Positions 11,219-21,318 of a stretch of DNA of 64,000 bases are shown one piece after another. The translations under genes and the position numbers were made by a program. Positions within the stretch are counted from its first letter, which is position 1. Every line of letters starts with the position of its first letter. The notes under the pieces were generated by a model, which saw nothing but the letters and a program-made list of their open reading frames with translations, did no database searches and had not been told where the DNA came from. The DNA lies in contig PYST01000121.1 in the NCBI GenBank assembly GCA_003049485.1, forward strand, positions 38,656 through 102,655, given 5' to 3'. The stretch comes from Ophioceras dolichostomum (Eukaryota; Ascomycota; Sordariomycetes; Magnaporthales; Ophioceraceae).

Positions 11219-13352
11219 ATGTTCGACCTTCGGTCATCAGCCTCAGACGACACCGTAGTTGGCGGGTTAGCTGCTTCCCCCTCCTCCTCCTTCAAGATTG
11301 ATGACGTTCTCAAGCTCGACATCGACGCCAGCAGCAAGGACAAGGACCAGGGCACACCGTCCCCTCAGTTCTCTCTCATCTCGACTGCATCTTCGCTGCA
11401 ACAAGAACACAGCGCCCCGGTGGAGGAGACGTCGCCGCTGGGGAAATCCGTCGGGTCCTCGACCATCATGATGCTCAACGTCGGCACCATGATAGGGATA
11501 GGGGTCTACTCGACGCGTAAGTAGATCGACCCGATTACCCTTGTGCCAACTTACCGTCCATTGTCTTACCTACCATTTCTACTACCTACCTATACTTCAC
11601 CTGCCAAGCCCCTAAATAGCCCCAATCAGCTCTAGCCCCAAGCTAGACACGGAGACCAAAACTGCCGTTGACACTCCTCCTTCCCCCTGGCCAGCATCAT
11701 CAATCCTACTAGGAACAGGCTCCCCCGGCCTCTCCCTCCTCTACTGGGTAACAGGCCTCCTCATTACCCTCGCGCACCTAGCCGTCCTCCACGAGTTCGC
11801 CGCCTACTTCCCCGGCCGCTCCGGCTCCGAGGTCGTGTTCCTCGAGCAGTCCTACCCGCGCCCCCGGTACTTCTTCCCGCTCGTCATGGCGTTCAACACC
11901 GTGCTCCTGGGCTTCGCGAGCTCCACGTGCATCGTGCTGGCCAAGTACCTGTTCCAGGCCGTGGGGCACACGAACCCTACCGGATGGCAGACGAAGGGTT
12001 TGGCCGTGGGGGCGTACACGGGCGCGACGGTCATGTTGACTTGTAGCGGGAAGTGGTCGTACAGGGTTAGTAATGCGATTGGTGTGGTGAAGCTGGCGAC
12101 GTTGACGTTTATCTCTGTCGCGGGCGTCGTGGTGCTTGCTGGGAAGGCGCCGGGTGTGGCGAATCCGGGGATGAATCTGGGGGTGGGCGCGGCTTTCGCG
12201 TTTGGGAGGATTGTGACTGGAGCAACAGGATCGGGAGATGAGGATGGAAAGACGATCACGACAGGTACGCCTCCGTCGCCGTACGGCCTGTCGAACGCCC
12301 TCGTCAAGATCATCTTCTCGTACGCGGGCGCCGGCAACGCCATCAACGTCGCGACTGAGGTCCGGGGCAAACGGCCGGTGCGGCGGATCCGCATCATGGA
12401 GTTCGCGGCGCTCTTCCTGGTCGGCGTGCTGTTTATCATGGCGAACGTGGCGTACTTCGCGGCGATCCCCCGGCGAGAGATGGAGACCTCCAACGAGATA
12501 GCGGCGAGTCTCTTCTTCCGGCACGTCTTCGGCGACGACAGCGCCGGGGCGAGGGTGTTGGACATCCTGATCGTCGTGGGCGCCATGGGCAGCATCGTGA
12601 GCGCCACGCTGGGCTCGAGCCGGAGGCTGAGGGAGAGCGGCCGGCAGGGCGTGCTGCCCTTTCCCGAGTTCTGGGCGAGCACACGGCCGTGGGGCACACC
12701 CCTGGGCCCTTACGTCGCGAAGTGGCTGATGACCACTCTGATGATCGTCGCGCCCCCGGCCGGGGACGCGTTCAACTTCATCGTGGATCTGCAGATGTAC
12801 CCCGGGGCGGTGTTCGAGCTGGCGCTGTCGGTCGGGTTGATACTGGTGCGGTGGCGGAGGGCGAGGCGGCCCGACCTGTTCCCCCAGAAGCCCGAGTTCC
12901 GAGCGTGGACCGTCGCGCTGGCGTTCAACTTGGCTATGAATCTGCTGGTCCTGGTCCTGCCGTGGTACCCGCCTGACGGGGGTCCCCTAGCGGGGGACGT
13001 CAGCTTCTGGTACGCCACGTACGCGGCGGCCGGCGTGGGCGTCCTGCTGGCGTGCGCGGGCTTCTACGTGCTTCGAATCCACCTGCTGCCTAGGATGGGA
13101 GGGTACCGCGTCAGGCACGAGGCGGTCACGCTCGAGGGCGGCGAGCAGACGAATCGCCTGATGAGGGTCCCGCTCGCTGAGCTGGCTGCCTGGGACGCGG
13201 CGCACGACGAGTTTGGGAGGACGACGGTGGTGGTGGCTGAGAAGAAGACGGATTCTGGGAGTGGTTCTGGTTCTGATAGCGGGAGTTCATCTCAGGTTGG
13301 GAGTTTAGTCAAGGAGGCCGAAGTGGCTCACGGGGTGAAGACTGTGGCCTAA
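11219..13352 (+). CDS. amino-acid permease, high-affinity methionine permease-like (APC superfamily)
   Basis: Predicted 651-residue plasma-membrane amino-acid/proton symporter. Exon 1 is 11219-11516 and exon 2 is 11695-13352; donor GTAAGT and acceptor CCAG join TR/P SSILLG in frame. A hydrophilic N-terminus of about 80 residues precedes helix 1, where VGTMIGIGVYSTPSSIL is the APC helix-1 substrate-binding signature (GxG). Helix 6 carries FSYAGAGNAINVATEVRG, the equivalent of the usual S/A-G-W-N...EV motif. About twelve hydrophobic segments follow, then a hydrophilic tail with Ser/Gly repeats near 13255-13290. The overall pattern resembles yeast Mup1/Mup3 and fungal methionine permeases, but other LAT/YAT-type amino-acid transporters are possible. 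The second half of the TM region keeps frame throughout, so the gene looks intact. Confidence 0.82.
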
Positions 13353-13698
13353 GTTTGACAGGAGATCTGGTCGACAAACAAGCGGAGATTGGCCGACAAA
13401 CGGTGCATGGTCGACGTTGAGCTTTTCAGGGGGCTAATGGCGAAGTGGAGGCGAAGTGAAGGTTGGGGTCGGGGCTTGAATGAATGAACTTATGCATTCG
13501 GGAAAGTTTTGGAAAATGAGGCATCTCTCTGGCTTCGAGCCCTGCCGTTTGCTGGCTGGATTAATGCTGAACATAGGAAAGGGGAAGAAAAATATAATGT
13601 ACAGTGGTGTTCTGTCAAGCATTAGACAAATCGAAAAAGTGTTTGAACACAATATCAGCTGAAGCTCCCCATTGCCATTTCAACTCGGGAGGTAGAAC
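13353..13698. other. convergent intergenic spacer
   Basis: 346 bases between two converging genes, holding their 3' flanks. Nothing else seen. Confidence 0.4.
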
Positions 13699-15093
13699 TC
13701 AGACGAGGGATGGTTGTTGCAAGAGACCCTTGGACTCAGACACATCATCGTCCATATCCTCAATGTCTTCAGCATCATCGCCAACAGCGAACTTAGTAGG
13801 TTCCGCAGACGAGACCTTGACGCCGGCTTCCTCTCCTGAAAAGGAAGAGGGGTTTTCCAGCGCCACCAGGTCGTCAAGCGTGATGTGGCGGCCGCTCGGC
13901 CTCGTGATCCTCCACCTGAAATAGACGGCCGCCAAAGCTAGCGCCGACAGGACGACCGGGGCCCACAGCACGAGCAGGTAAGCGCGGCTCTGGCGGGGGT
14001 GCATGGACAGGCCCTTCATCTCCTTCCCCCGGCCAAAGTCTGCCTTGGCAACGTAGAACCCGTCCACGAACCTCAGCGAGAGCACGTACAGGGCCGGGAA
14101 GACGGTGTCGTGGAAGGCGGGCAGCACGAAGTACGCCAGCGCCAAGCCGTACGTGGCGAGCCGGATGCGGTCCCAGCGGTGCTCCGGCAGGTTCTCGATC
14201 TCGTCCCTGGACAGCTTGGTGGCGTCCGGGTAGGGGCACCACCTCCGCATGCAGAGGCAGCGGCAGCGCATGTGCCACGGCGCGTAGGCGATCAGGCCCT
14301 CGTTGACGAGCACCATGGCCGCGACGGCGACGGCCGCGATGTACACTATGAAGCCCAGCGGCAGCTTGCCCATCGCCGATGCGCGGCTGTCGTCAAGCCC
14401 CGCACGGAGGCGGCCGCGCGTGCTGTTGGCCCAGGCACCGAAGAAGCCCGACATGACACCCGGCTGGCTGCACATGTGCGGCTTGTCCTGCTCGCTCACG
14501 TTGGGGTCGAAGCACTTCGAGACGCCCGGGGCCCCGATCTCCTCCGCGACCTGCAGCATCGCTGGCATCGGGTAGAACATGTCGGCCAGGGCGCCGGCTT
14601 GGACGACGCCCGCGTACAGGGGGAACCCCCTGGCGTCGTACTTCACCGGAGGGCACTGCATGCATTCCCAGCTGAAGGCGTTGGGGAACCTGTGCAGCGT
14701 GACGTAGAAGTCCTGGCCGGGGGGTCCCCGGTGTCGACTCCTTGTGGTGTTGGACTTGCTGAATGGGACGATGCCATCGAACTATGGCGAGGGGGGAGGG
14801 AGTGTTAGCGTGTGGGGGGTTCAATTGGTTCGTTTTGGTTAATTTTGGTTCGTTGCTAGCTAATCTCGAGTTGGAATTCGAAAACTTACCGAAACCATTG
14901 CGAGACTCTTGAATCCCAGGTGAGAGAATGGGACTACAAATGTCCCGGCTGAGAGAAGGACGCCGATCAAAATGATGGACAGGACAAGGAAGGACTTGCT
15001 TGTGGCGAGGAGCAGACGCGCCATGATGGCATTGCGGCGGTCTCTCCTGCTTGGGAGGGAGTCGCCCATCGTCGTTGTCGTGGGCGTTGTCAT
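13699..15093 (-). CDS. four-helix membrane protein of unknown function
   Basis: Exons on the minus strand are 15093-14890 and 14781-13699 (428 residues); donor GTAAGT after SLAMVS resumes as FDGIVPFSKS. I do not recognise the family. Hydrophobic segments lie at about residues 34-52 (FLVLSIILIGVLLSAGTFVV), 200-222 (LPLGFIVYIAAVAVAAMVLV), 270-297 (LATYGLALAYFVLPAF and following) and 328-347 (AYLLVLWAPVVLSALALAAV). Between helices 1 and 2 is a long, presumably extracellular or lumenal loop with cysteines (WECMQCPP, SKC, HMC) and NxT/NxS sites. A short Cys-rich segment CRCLCMRRWC follows helix 2. The C-terminal tail is acidic (DDAEDIEDMDDDVSESKGLL) and probably cytosolic. The gene is divergent from the HET-domain gene at 15641 across 547 bases. 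It looks intact. Confidence 0.7.
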
Positions 15094-15640
15094 GGCCGTT
15101 GGCGCTGTCGCTGTCGTCGCTGCCGTTGGTATTGTTGTCGTAATGGTGTTTTGGTGAGTTGCGAAGGTACACAGGCGGAACAGACGGACGCGAGTGGCGT
15201 TCGCCGTGGGTCTTATGCAGCGGTCGAAGGATCGGCACTAGCTTGTATTATCCCCACTCTTCTCCGGGGTCTGAGCAGTCCTCTCACCATACCCCGCCGA
15301 ATTGCCGAAGGACAACACCTTATCCTTTCCTTATCGGAAATGAGCAACCCTTTTTTTGGATGGAGCTCGAGGCAGTGAGGCGGTCCAGCGTCGCAGGCCG
15401 GGGAACTGTCTCCTTTTTCGAGTAAGGCTTCAAGTCGGGCTCACTCGGCTGCTCCAACAGGGGCCTTGCAACCTTGATCTGTATCAATGACTCCACGGAG
15501 GCCTCGATTACGGTAGGCACGATGCAGAAGATCCAGACCATAAGAGCGAGCTTGGGGATTCTCCCTTTTTGTGCGTGTGGCTACGAAACATTGTTTGGCA
15601 GTGAAGAATCGCTCGTATTGAGTGAAACATCTTTGGCTTG
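15094..15640. promoter_or_regulatory. shared divergent upstream region of the membrane-protein and HET genes
   Basis: 547 bases separate the two start codons, so both promoters must overlap here. No recognised operator or TATA element stands out. Longer open frames in this stretch lack start context and splice support. Confidence 0.4.
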
Positions 15641-18600
15641 ATGATTGGACCGCTCGGAATGCGATTCGGGAAAGCACTCTGCCGCTGCGACGTTCGTATT
15701 CCCCCGCTTCGGCGATTTATATCGAACTACAGGTACACGCCGCTTCCCTCACCGAGGGCAATCCGACTGCTCGAGTTGCATCCGCCAAGAGGCACGGTTG
15801 AAGACGATGACGAGATTCGCTGTTCTCTCAAGTCGTTCGAAAAGGGCGAGGTGCCGCAGTATTATGCCCTCTCCTACACCTGGGGCAGCCCACTGGGCAA
15901 GTTCTCGAAGTCGAAGGCAGCGCCTACCCCTAAACTTGTACGTGCCAACGCCCGTCCGATGTTTTCCTTTCGTCGCTTTCTCCATCACGATCCAGTACAG
16001 CGGATTAGAAGCGCTCATACCATTATCCTTCATGTCCTACTTTCGCTCAGGCAGAAGATGTTGGAGACCCAGAAGCAGGGATAACAAACCAGCATCGGCA
16101 CCGCTCTTGCAATATCTTATGCGACGGCAGAGTCCTGTCGGTGACGCCCAGTCTCTACGATGCTCTGCTGAGACTGAGAAGGAGAAAAGGCGTTCGGCTG
16201 CAGCTGGAGAAGCAAGATGTGCTATTCACGAGCATCCATCAGAACCAACAGTTCCACCAGCCTACATATTTCTGGATTGATGCAGTCTGCATCGACCAGG
16301 CCAATCTGTCAGAGAGAAACGCCCAGGTTACCATGATGGGAGACACATTCCGGGCGGCCGAGGGAGTATTGGTCTGGTTGGGTCCAGAGGATCAGTTCAT
16401 CGACGATGCAATCAGCCTGGTCCGACGCATCGCCAGGCTGCCGAGATCGCTGTGGTCTGGGATCGGGTACACCGACTTCTTCAACCCGTACTGGGTGAAG
16501 AAGCTGCCAGCGACGGCGGACGGCGGCGATCAGCACCATCGGGGTGGACCCATAACATACTACAACTGGCTCGGCTTTCTCGCTCTCGTTAACCGGGCCT
16601 GGTTTGCGCGAGCGTGGGTGGTGCAGGAGATCGCCTACGCGCGATCCGCCACCGTCATCTGCGGCTCCCGGGAGATTCCCTGGGGTTTGCTCGACAGGGC
16701 ACTGTACTTTGTGAGGACCACACGGTGGTATCACCACCTCTCGACCCGCAAGATGCGTCACATCCCGACGCTGCGTCGCCGGCCCGGCGTTTATGCAGAG
16801 CTGCTGGCCTCGGAAACGACCTTCAGCATGGCTGCGCTGTCCGTCTCACGTACGGCCAACTGGATCAACCGCTACCAGAGGCCGAAGCAACGACGAAAGG
16901 ACGAGTCTGGCACTGACGACAGCAAGAACAAGAATAAAAACAACAGTGGGAACAGCAGTAGCACCGCTGATGGCCGCAGCCCCCCACCAACCAACTCCAA
17001 GATGTCCCTACCCCATATGATTCAAATTCATCGCGAAACGAACGCCACGGACCCCCGCGACAAAGTCTACGCCTTCATCGGCATCTCTAGCTCAGCGAAG
17101 GCGGCCACGCCGTCGCCGGCACCTCTCCCCTCACCGGCTCATCAGAGACCGTCAACGACCAGCGGCCCCTGCGGCGACGAGCAGCACAAAAAACAACAAC
17201 CACTCCAAATCCAGCCCGACTACACCCGACCCGTACAGGAGGTGTACACGCGCCTGGCGACTGATATCATCCGCCAGGAGGGCAACCTTGAGCTGCTGTC
17301 ACACGTGCAGGACCCATCCCGCACGCGCATCTCTGGCCTACCGTCGTGGGTGCCCGACTGGAGCACCAAGTTGTTGCCCTACCCGCTGTACATCAGGGGC
17401 AAGTGTCAGTGGTCAGCTTGCGGCAGCAGCCTGTCCTGGCGGGGCAAGATCGCAACAACAGGAGGACAAGAAAGACGCGAAGAAGACGAGAACGACCTTG
17501 GCGCAACAACAACAACAACATTATCGTCAGCAGCAGGCCCTGGCACCTTACTACACACAACAGGCTTCCGCGTCGGCACGGTCCAAGAAGCCGCCATCAT
17601 GCGCGATGAAGCTCCCGCCACCGACCCCGCCGCGTACTGGACGAGCGTGTTCCGCGTCGCGGCGGGCCTCGAGCTGCCAGACGGGAAATACTACTATAAC
17701 TCCTCTGATCGCCTCCGCACTGACGACACCAACACCAACAACAACTCGTTCCCCTCCTCCTCCTCCTCTGATTCCTCCCCTTCAACCGCTCCTGCAACGC
17801 CACCTCAAAGAAACCAACAACGACAACCACAGACCCGCGTCGAAGCCCTCTGGCGAACCCTAACCAACGACATATACGCTCGCACCCACCCGGCCCCTCC
17901 ACGATGCGGCACGAAGTTCATAGACTACGTTTTGAACCTCCAGATCCGCCACAGCCTCGTCGCCCCTTTGTCCTCGACCATGTCGTCGTTCGACGAGACC
18001 GAGACCGAGTTCGAGCCTCATCAGCACCATGACCACCAGATTCCCTCTTCTTCTTCCTCCTCCGACTCTTCTTCTTCTTCTTCCTCCTCCGACTCTTCTT
18101 CTTCTTCTTCCTCCGCCGACTTTTCTTCTTCTTCTTCCTCCTCCGACTCTTCTTCTTCTTCCTCCGATTCTTCTTCTTCTTCTTCCTCCTCCGACTCTTC
18201 TTCTTCTTCTTCTTCTTACACTTCCGGGTCATTATCATTGTCGTCGTTGTCCCCTGAAGAAGATCTGACAAGAGGTGGCAAAGGCAGAGGCGGAGGCGGC
18301 GGCCGTCGCGCAGCAGCCGCCTGGGCCGACCTCCTCTCGGCCGAGCCGGAGGGGTCCGCGTACGGGGTGCAGCCGTACAGGGCGCGCATGGCGGACGTGC
18401 TGGACGGCGTGTTCAAGGGCACGTATACGGCGCTGGGCCTGTCGCAGCTGCAGCACGAGCTCGACTTCGCTAGCGGGGCTATGAGGAGGCTTTTTCGCAC
18501 CACACCTTCCTCTCGGTCTCCGTCTGCGTCTCCATCTGGTGCTAGCACCACTACGAGTGCAGATACTGATAGGAGTACCTCGGGAGGAGGAGGCGGCGGA

Positions 18601-18882
18601 GGGGAAGGAGCGGCGCTGCTGGGCACAGGACCGAGGTCGTTGAGGCAGGGGGACGAGGTTTGGGTCGTGGCCGGGGCGACCGTGCCGCTTGTTTTGAGGA
18701 AAGTGGTGCTACGGCGGTCGTCTGAGGGACGCAATAAGGGTGAGGAGGGAGGAGGAGGAGAAGAAGGAGAAGAGAAAAGGCATAGACTTGTGGGAGAGGC
18801 GTATGTGCATGGTATTATGCATGGCGAGGCGTGCACGGAGGAGAAGATTAAGGCTGGGCTAGAGGATCTTGTCCTTGAATAG
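15641..18882 (+). CDS. HET-domain protein with long Ser/Asp repeat
   Basis: Predicted heterokaryon-incompatibility (HET) domain protein of about 1042 residues; HET domains trigger regulated cell death on non-self fusion. Exon 1 is 15641-15937 and exon 2 starts at 16051 (donor GTACGT, acceptor GCTCAG); an alternative in-phase acceptor ends at 16092. The HET blocks are YYALSYTWGSPLG (about residues 73-85), ILCDGRVLSVTPSLYDALL, YFWIDAVCIDQANLSERN (about 173-190), VLVWLGPEDQF, WFARAWVVQEIAYA and NATDPRDKVYAFIGI. A variable middle region has Asn/Lys/Gln-rich low-complexity inserts. A Ser/Asp repeat at 18041-18222 is followed by a C-terminal domain with Gly-rich and Glu-rich stretches. No NACHT or WD region is seen. 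The ATG at 15641 is the first in-frame ATG before the family core. The exact first intron acceptor is the weakest point. Confidence 0.85.
18041..18222 (+). repeat. coding TCT/TCC repeat encoding Ser tracts punctuated by Asp
   Basis: About 180 bases of TCTTCTTCTTCC-type sequence inside the HET gene. It is built of units of roughly 24-30 bases, each ending in TCCGACTC or a variant, so the product is runs of 6-9 serines separated by single Asp (once Ala-Asp-Phe). The frame is kept throughout. Such a tract should vary in length between isolates. Confidence 0.9.
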
Positions 18883-19351
18883 AGAGAAGGAAGGAAGAGA
18901 GAAAAAGACAGGGAGAGTCCGCTGGCAGTAGGAGTATCTCTTTACCTCAAGTTAGGTGTCAGTTGCTGCCACTCTCCCCCTCAGCCGCCTCTTCCCAGGT
19001 TTCTATTCTTCTATCGTCTAGTATCGACCTTCAGCTGATTTGGGCACGCCCAAAACGAAAAGCGTGACAGTCCCAGTCTCTACGGGCTAATTACTGACTA
19101 TTCGGCCCGCCGTCGTGTCGGTGGAGCCGATCGCCGGCCGAGAGGCCGAGAAAATGTACACAGTCCCGTGCCGGGCCTGTTACCATCACAACCTCGCTGT
19201 TCAGGGAGGTTTCTCTTTGTGCTCTCCGACGAGCACTACCCCCGCCCACGTTCGGCGCTGCGCAAGCTGCGTAAACAATAGGGTTATATTTTGCCGCTCG
19301 GCCTCCGGCCGGGAATATAAAGCCATTGCCCTTCGGTCGGTAATCATCAAG

Positions 19352-19556
19352 ATGATTGGCTCGGGCCCTCATGACCTTCGTCGCGTTTCCATGGCCAAGG
19401 TAAGCATTATTCCCTTTTAGCCTTTGTTCAGGGCCAACAATTTACTAGGACGTCCGCAAACTTCAAGAGGCCGGTCAGCTGCTCGAGACCGTCCTGCGGC
19501 CGGACACTGAGGAGATTGCTCGGGTTCGGGAGGCGGCCATCAGGGCCCAAGTGTGA
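19352..19556 (+). CDS. possible small two-exon gene, uncertain
   Basis: ATG at 19352, donor GTAAGC at 19400, acceptor ACTAG ending at 19448, and stop at 19554-19556 give a 51-residue product. It starts MIGSGPHDLRRVSMAK and continues DVRKLQEAGQLLETVLRPD, then an amphipathic helix-like stretch EEIARVREAAIRAQV. The donor is good and the 49-base intron is in the fungal range. The frame also stays open upstream of 19352, so a longer product is possible. GTGAGT overlaps the stop at 19553, so a third exon may exist. No family is recognised. This could equally be a remnant of a larger gene or a chance frame. Confidence 0.25.
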
Positions 19557-19924
19557 GTAGTATTGAGGGGGGTTGGGGGCTGCGGCGGTCTTCGATAGTA
19601 CTAGAAAGCGGACTCGCTCCTGGAACGTCGTGCCGGCTGTGACACAAATCAGGTCTTTAGAAGGGGACGTTCGGCCGAGGTTTTGCTCACCAGCCACCTA
19701 TCGTGTTGGCTTCGATAATTAGATAAAAAGGACATAAAAAGGACATTGTCGTCAAGGGTGGTGGCGTCGTCCACCCGGTGAAGTACTATGTCCTACTAGT
19801 CTCGTCTATCAATAGCGTGCCTCTCTCTCTCTCTGTTGCACCCCAAGGCGACTTCCCCAGATGAAGCACGTAGAAGGAGACGGAGACGGAGTTATTGGCC
19901 GTTGAGATCACATTGGCTACAACT

Positions 19925-19985
19925 CCCCCCCCCCCCCCCCCCCCCCNNNNNNNNNNNNNNNNNNCCCCCCCCCCCCCCCCCCCCC
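19925..19985. other. assembly gap: 22 C, 18 N, 21 C
   Basis: An 18-base N run at 19947-19964 is framed on both sides by pure C homopolymers (19925-19946 and 19965-19985). This looks like two contigs that each ended in a C run and were scaffolded together. The true length and content are unknown. Confidence 0.95.
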
Positions 19986-21297
19986 TTCACGTGCTCCATA
20001 TCACAGCCCGGGCACCTCTCCCTCTCTCTTTAGCATGCAATATTCTGCATGCGTCCCTCGACCATTGCAGGTCCATTGGCGTTTGCTGCAGTGATGAGCC
20101 CTAGCGGCCCTAGCAGTCACCGACTTGCACATTGGGCAGTGGTGTCTCTTCCTCGAGACCCTGTGTCGCGGCATGGTGGAAGAAAGGCTTGAAATCTGAA
20201 AGATTCAAAGAGGCAGAGGCGGTGAGCAACGAATCCATCCTCGATCCCTTATGTACTAGTGTTCCTCGAACTTAGTCCCTAGAAAGGAGATGCTAGCAAT
20301 AGTATGGCTTACTTCGGCCGATTCCTGATATTTATAGAAGAAGAGTTCCGCTTCGTGATTGCGATATACGTAGTATGATAGAGGATCCCTGCGGATGATA
20401 TTGGTAAGCATTTATTGCCATGAACATCGATCTAGTGATATGTAAAACAGAAAAAGCAAGGACTGTATTTACTTACAGGAATAGGTAGTAGGTTTCTTCC
20501 GTCCTTGCTAGGAATTGTGATCGTAGCCCTGGTTGATATTCGGAATTTTGAGGGCATCTTCGAAGCCGAAATCGTTCTTCCCAGGTTGCTCGGACGGCGA
20601 ACGAGAAATTCAAACACGCAGGGAATGTGCTTCAGACCTGCCGAAGGGGGACTAGAGAGCAAATGAAGATCGCGCAGTCGGTCACCTAGGGAACCCTCAA
20701 CCATTTCTCGCCCGGGTCTAATCTACAACCCCTTCCTACCTGCGGACCGTGTTGCCGGATGGATTCTCGGCCCTCAAGGACACAATTTGGTAGGTAGAAA
20801 GGTGACCTCGCTAAAGCTGACTGTCAAGTTGACTCCCTTTCGATGTATTTAATTATTTGAACGAGGAGCGTTTGCCTAGCTCATCTGTGTCTGGACCACA
20901 TACGACGCACTGTTAAACAGAAGGCCAGGACTGAACTTGGGAAGCTCTTCTCAAGCGATGGGTCCTCAGGGGAGCATTACTGGCAAAAAGGTAGAAGATA
21001 GAGATGGGGGACCGGTTATGGAATGTCCGTCATATTAGTATCAAAGAACGTGCTTCCATCTCAGCGGCGGCTCCGTGTCCCCTGAAAGAATACGGACAGC
21101 CTTGGCGAACTTTTCTCAGCTCGTGGAAAGAGGCATGCAGCATGCCTGGGGTAAGATCCATCATGCCTCGGTTAGCTGTGACGACTCTGTCCTTTGCTAC
21201 CCGTAAGATCTTAACTCGGGTGTACGCAAAGGAAGACGTGGTCAGGTGCCTGGCTGAGAAAATCTCCCTAATCTAGATCACAATTTATTCTAGGTCA

Positions 21298-21318
21298 TGG
21301 CCGAGCGGGTTCGACTTC
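21298..21318 (+). other. tRNA-like internal promoter fragment (A box fused to B box)
   Basis: TGGCCGAGCGG (21298-21308) is a perfect tRNA A box of the Ser/Leu type. It runs directly into GGTTCGACTTC (21308-21318), one mismatch from the B-box consensus. The anticodon arm that should lie between them is absent. It is most easily read as a collapsed tRNA pseudogene or part of a tRNA-derived SINE. Confidence 0.35.

Noticed and set aside
18041..18222. Repeat array read as a CRISPR-like or satellite array
   Set aside because: The repeat is in frame inside a HET gene, has no spacers, and the organism is a eukaryote.
19428..19697. Minus-strand 89-codon frame containing LGPDGRLPNPSNLL
   Set aside because: It lacks splice support and overlaps the better plus-strand candidate on the opposite strand.
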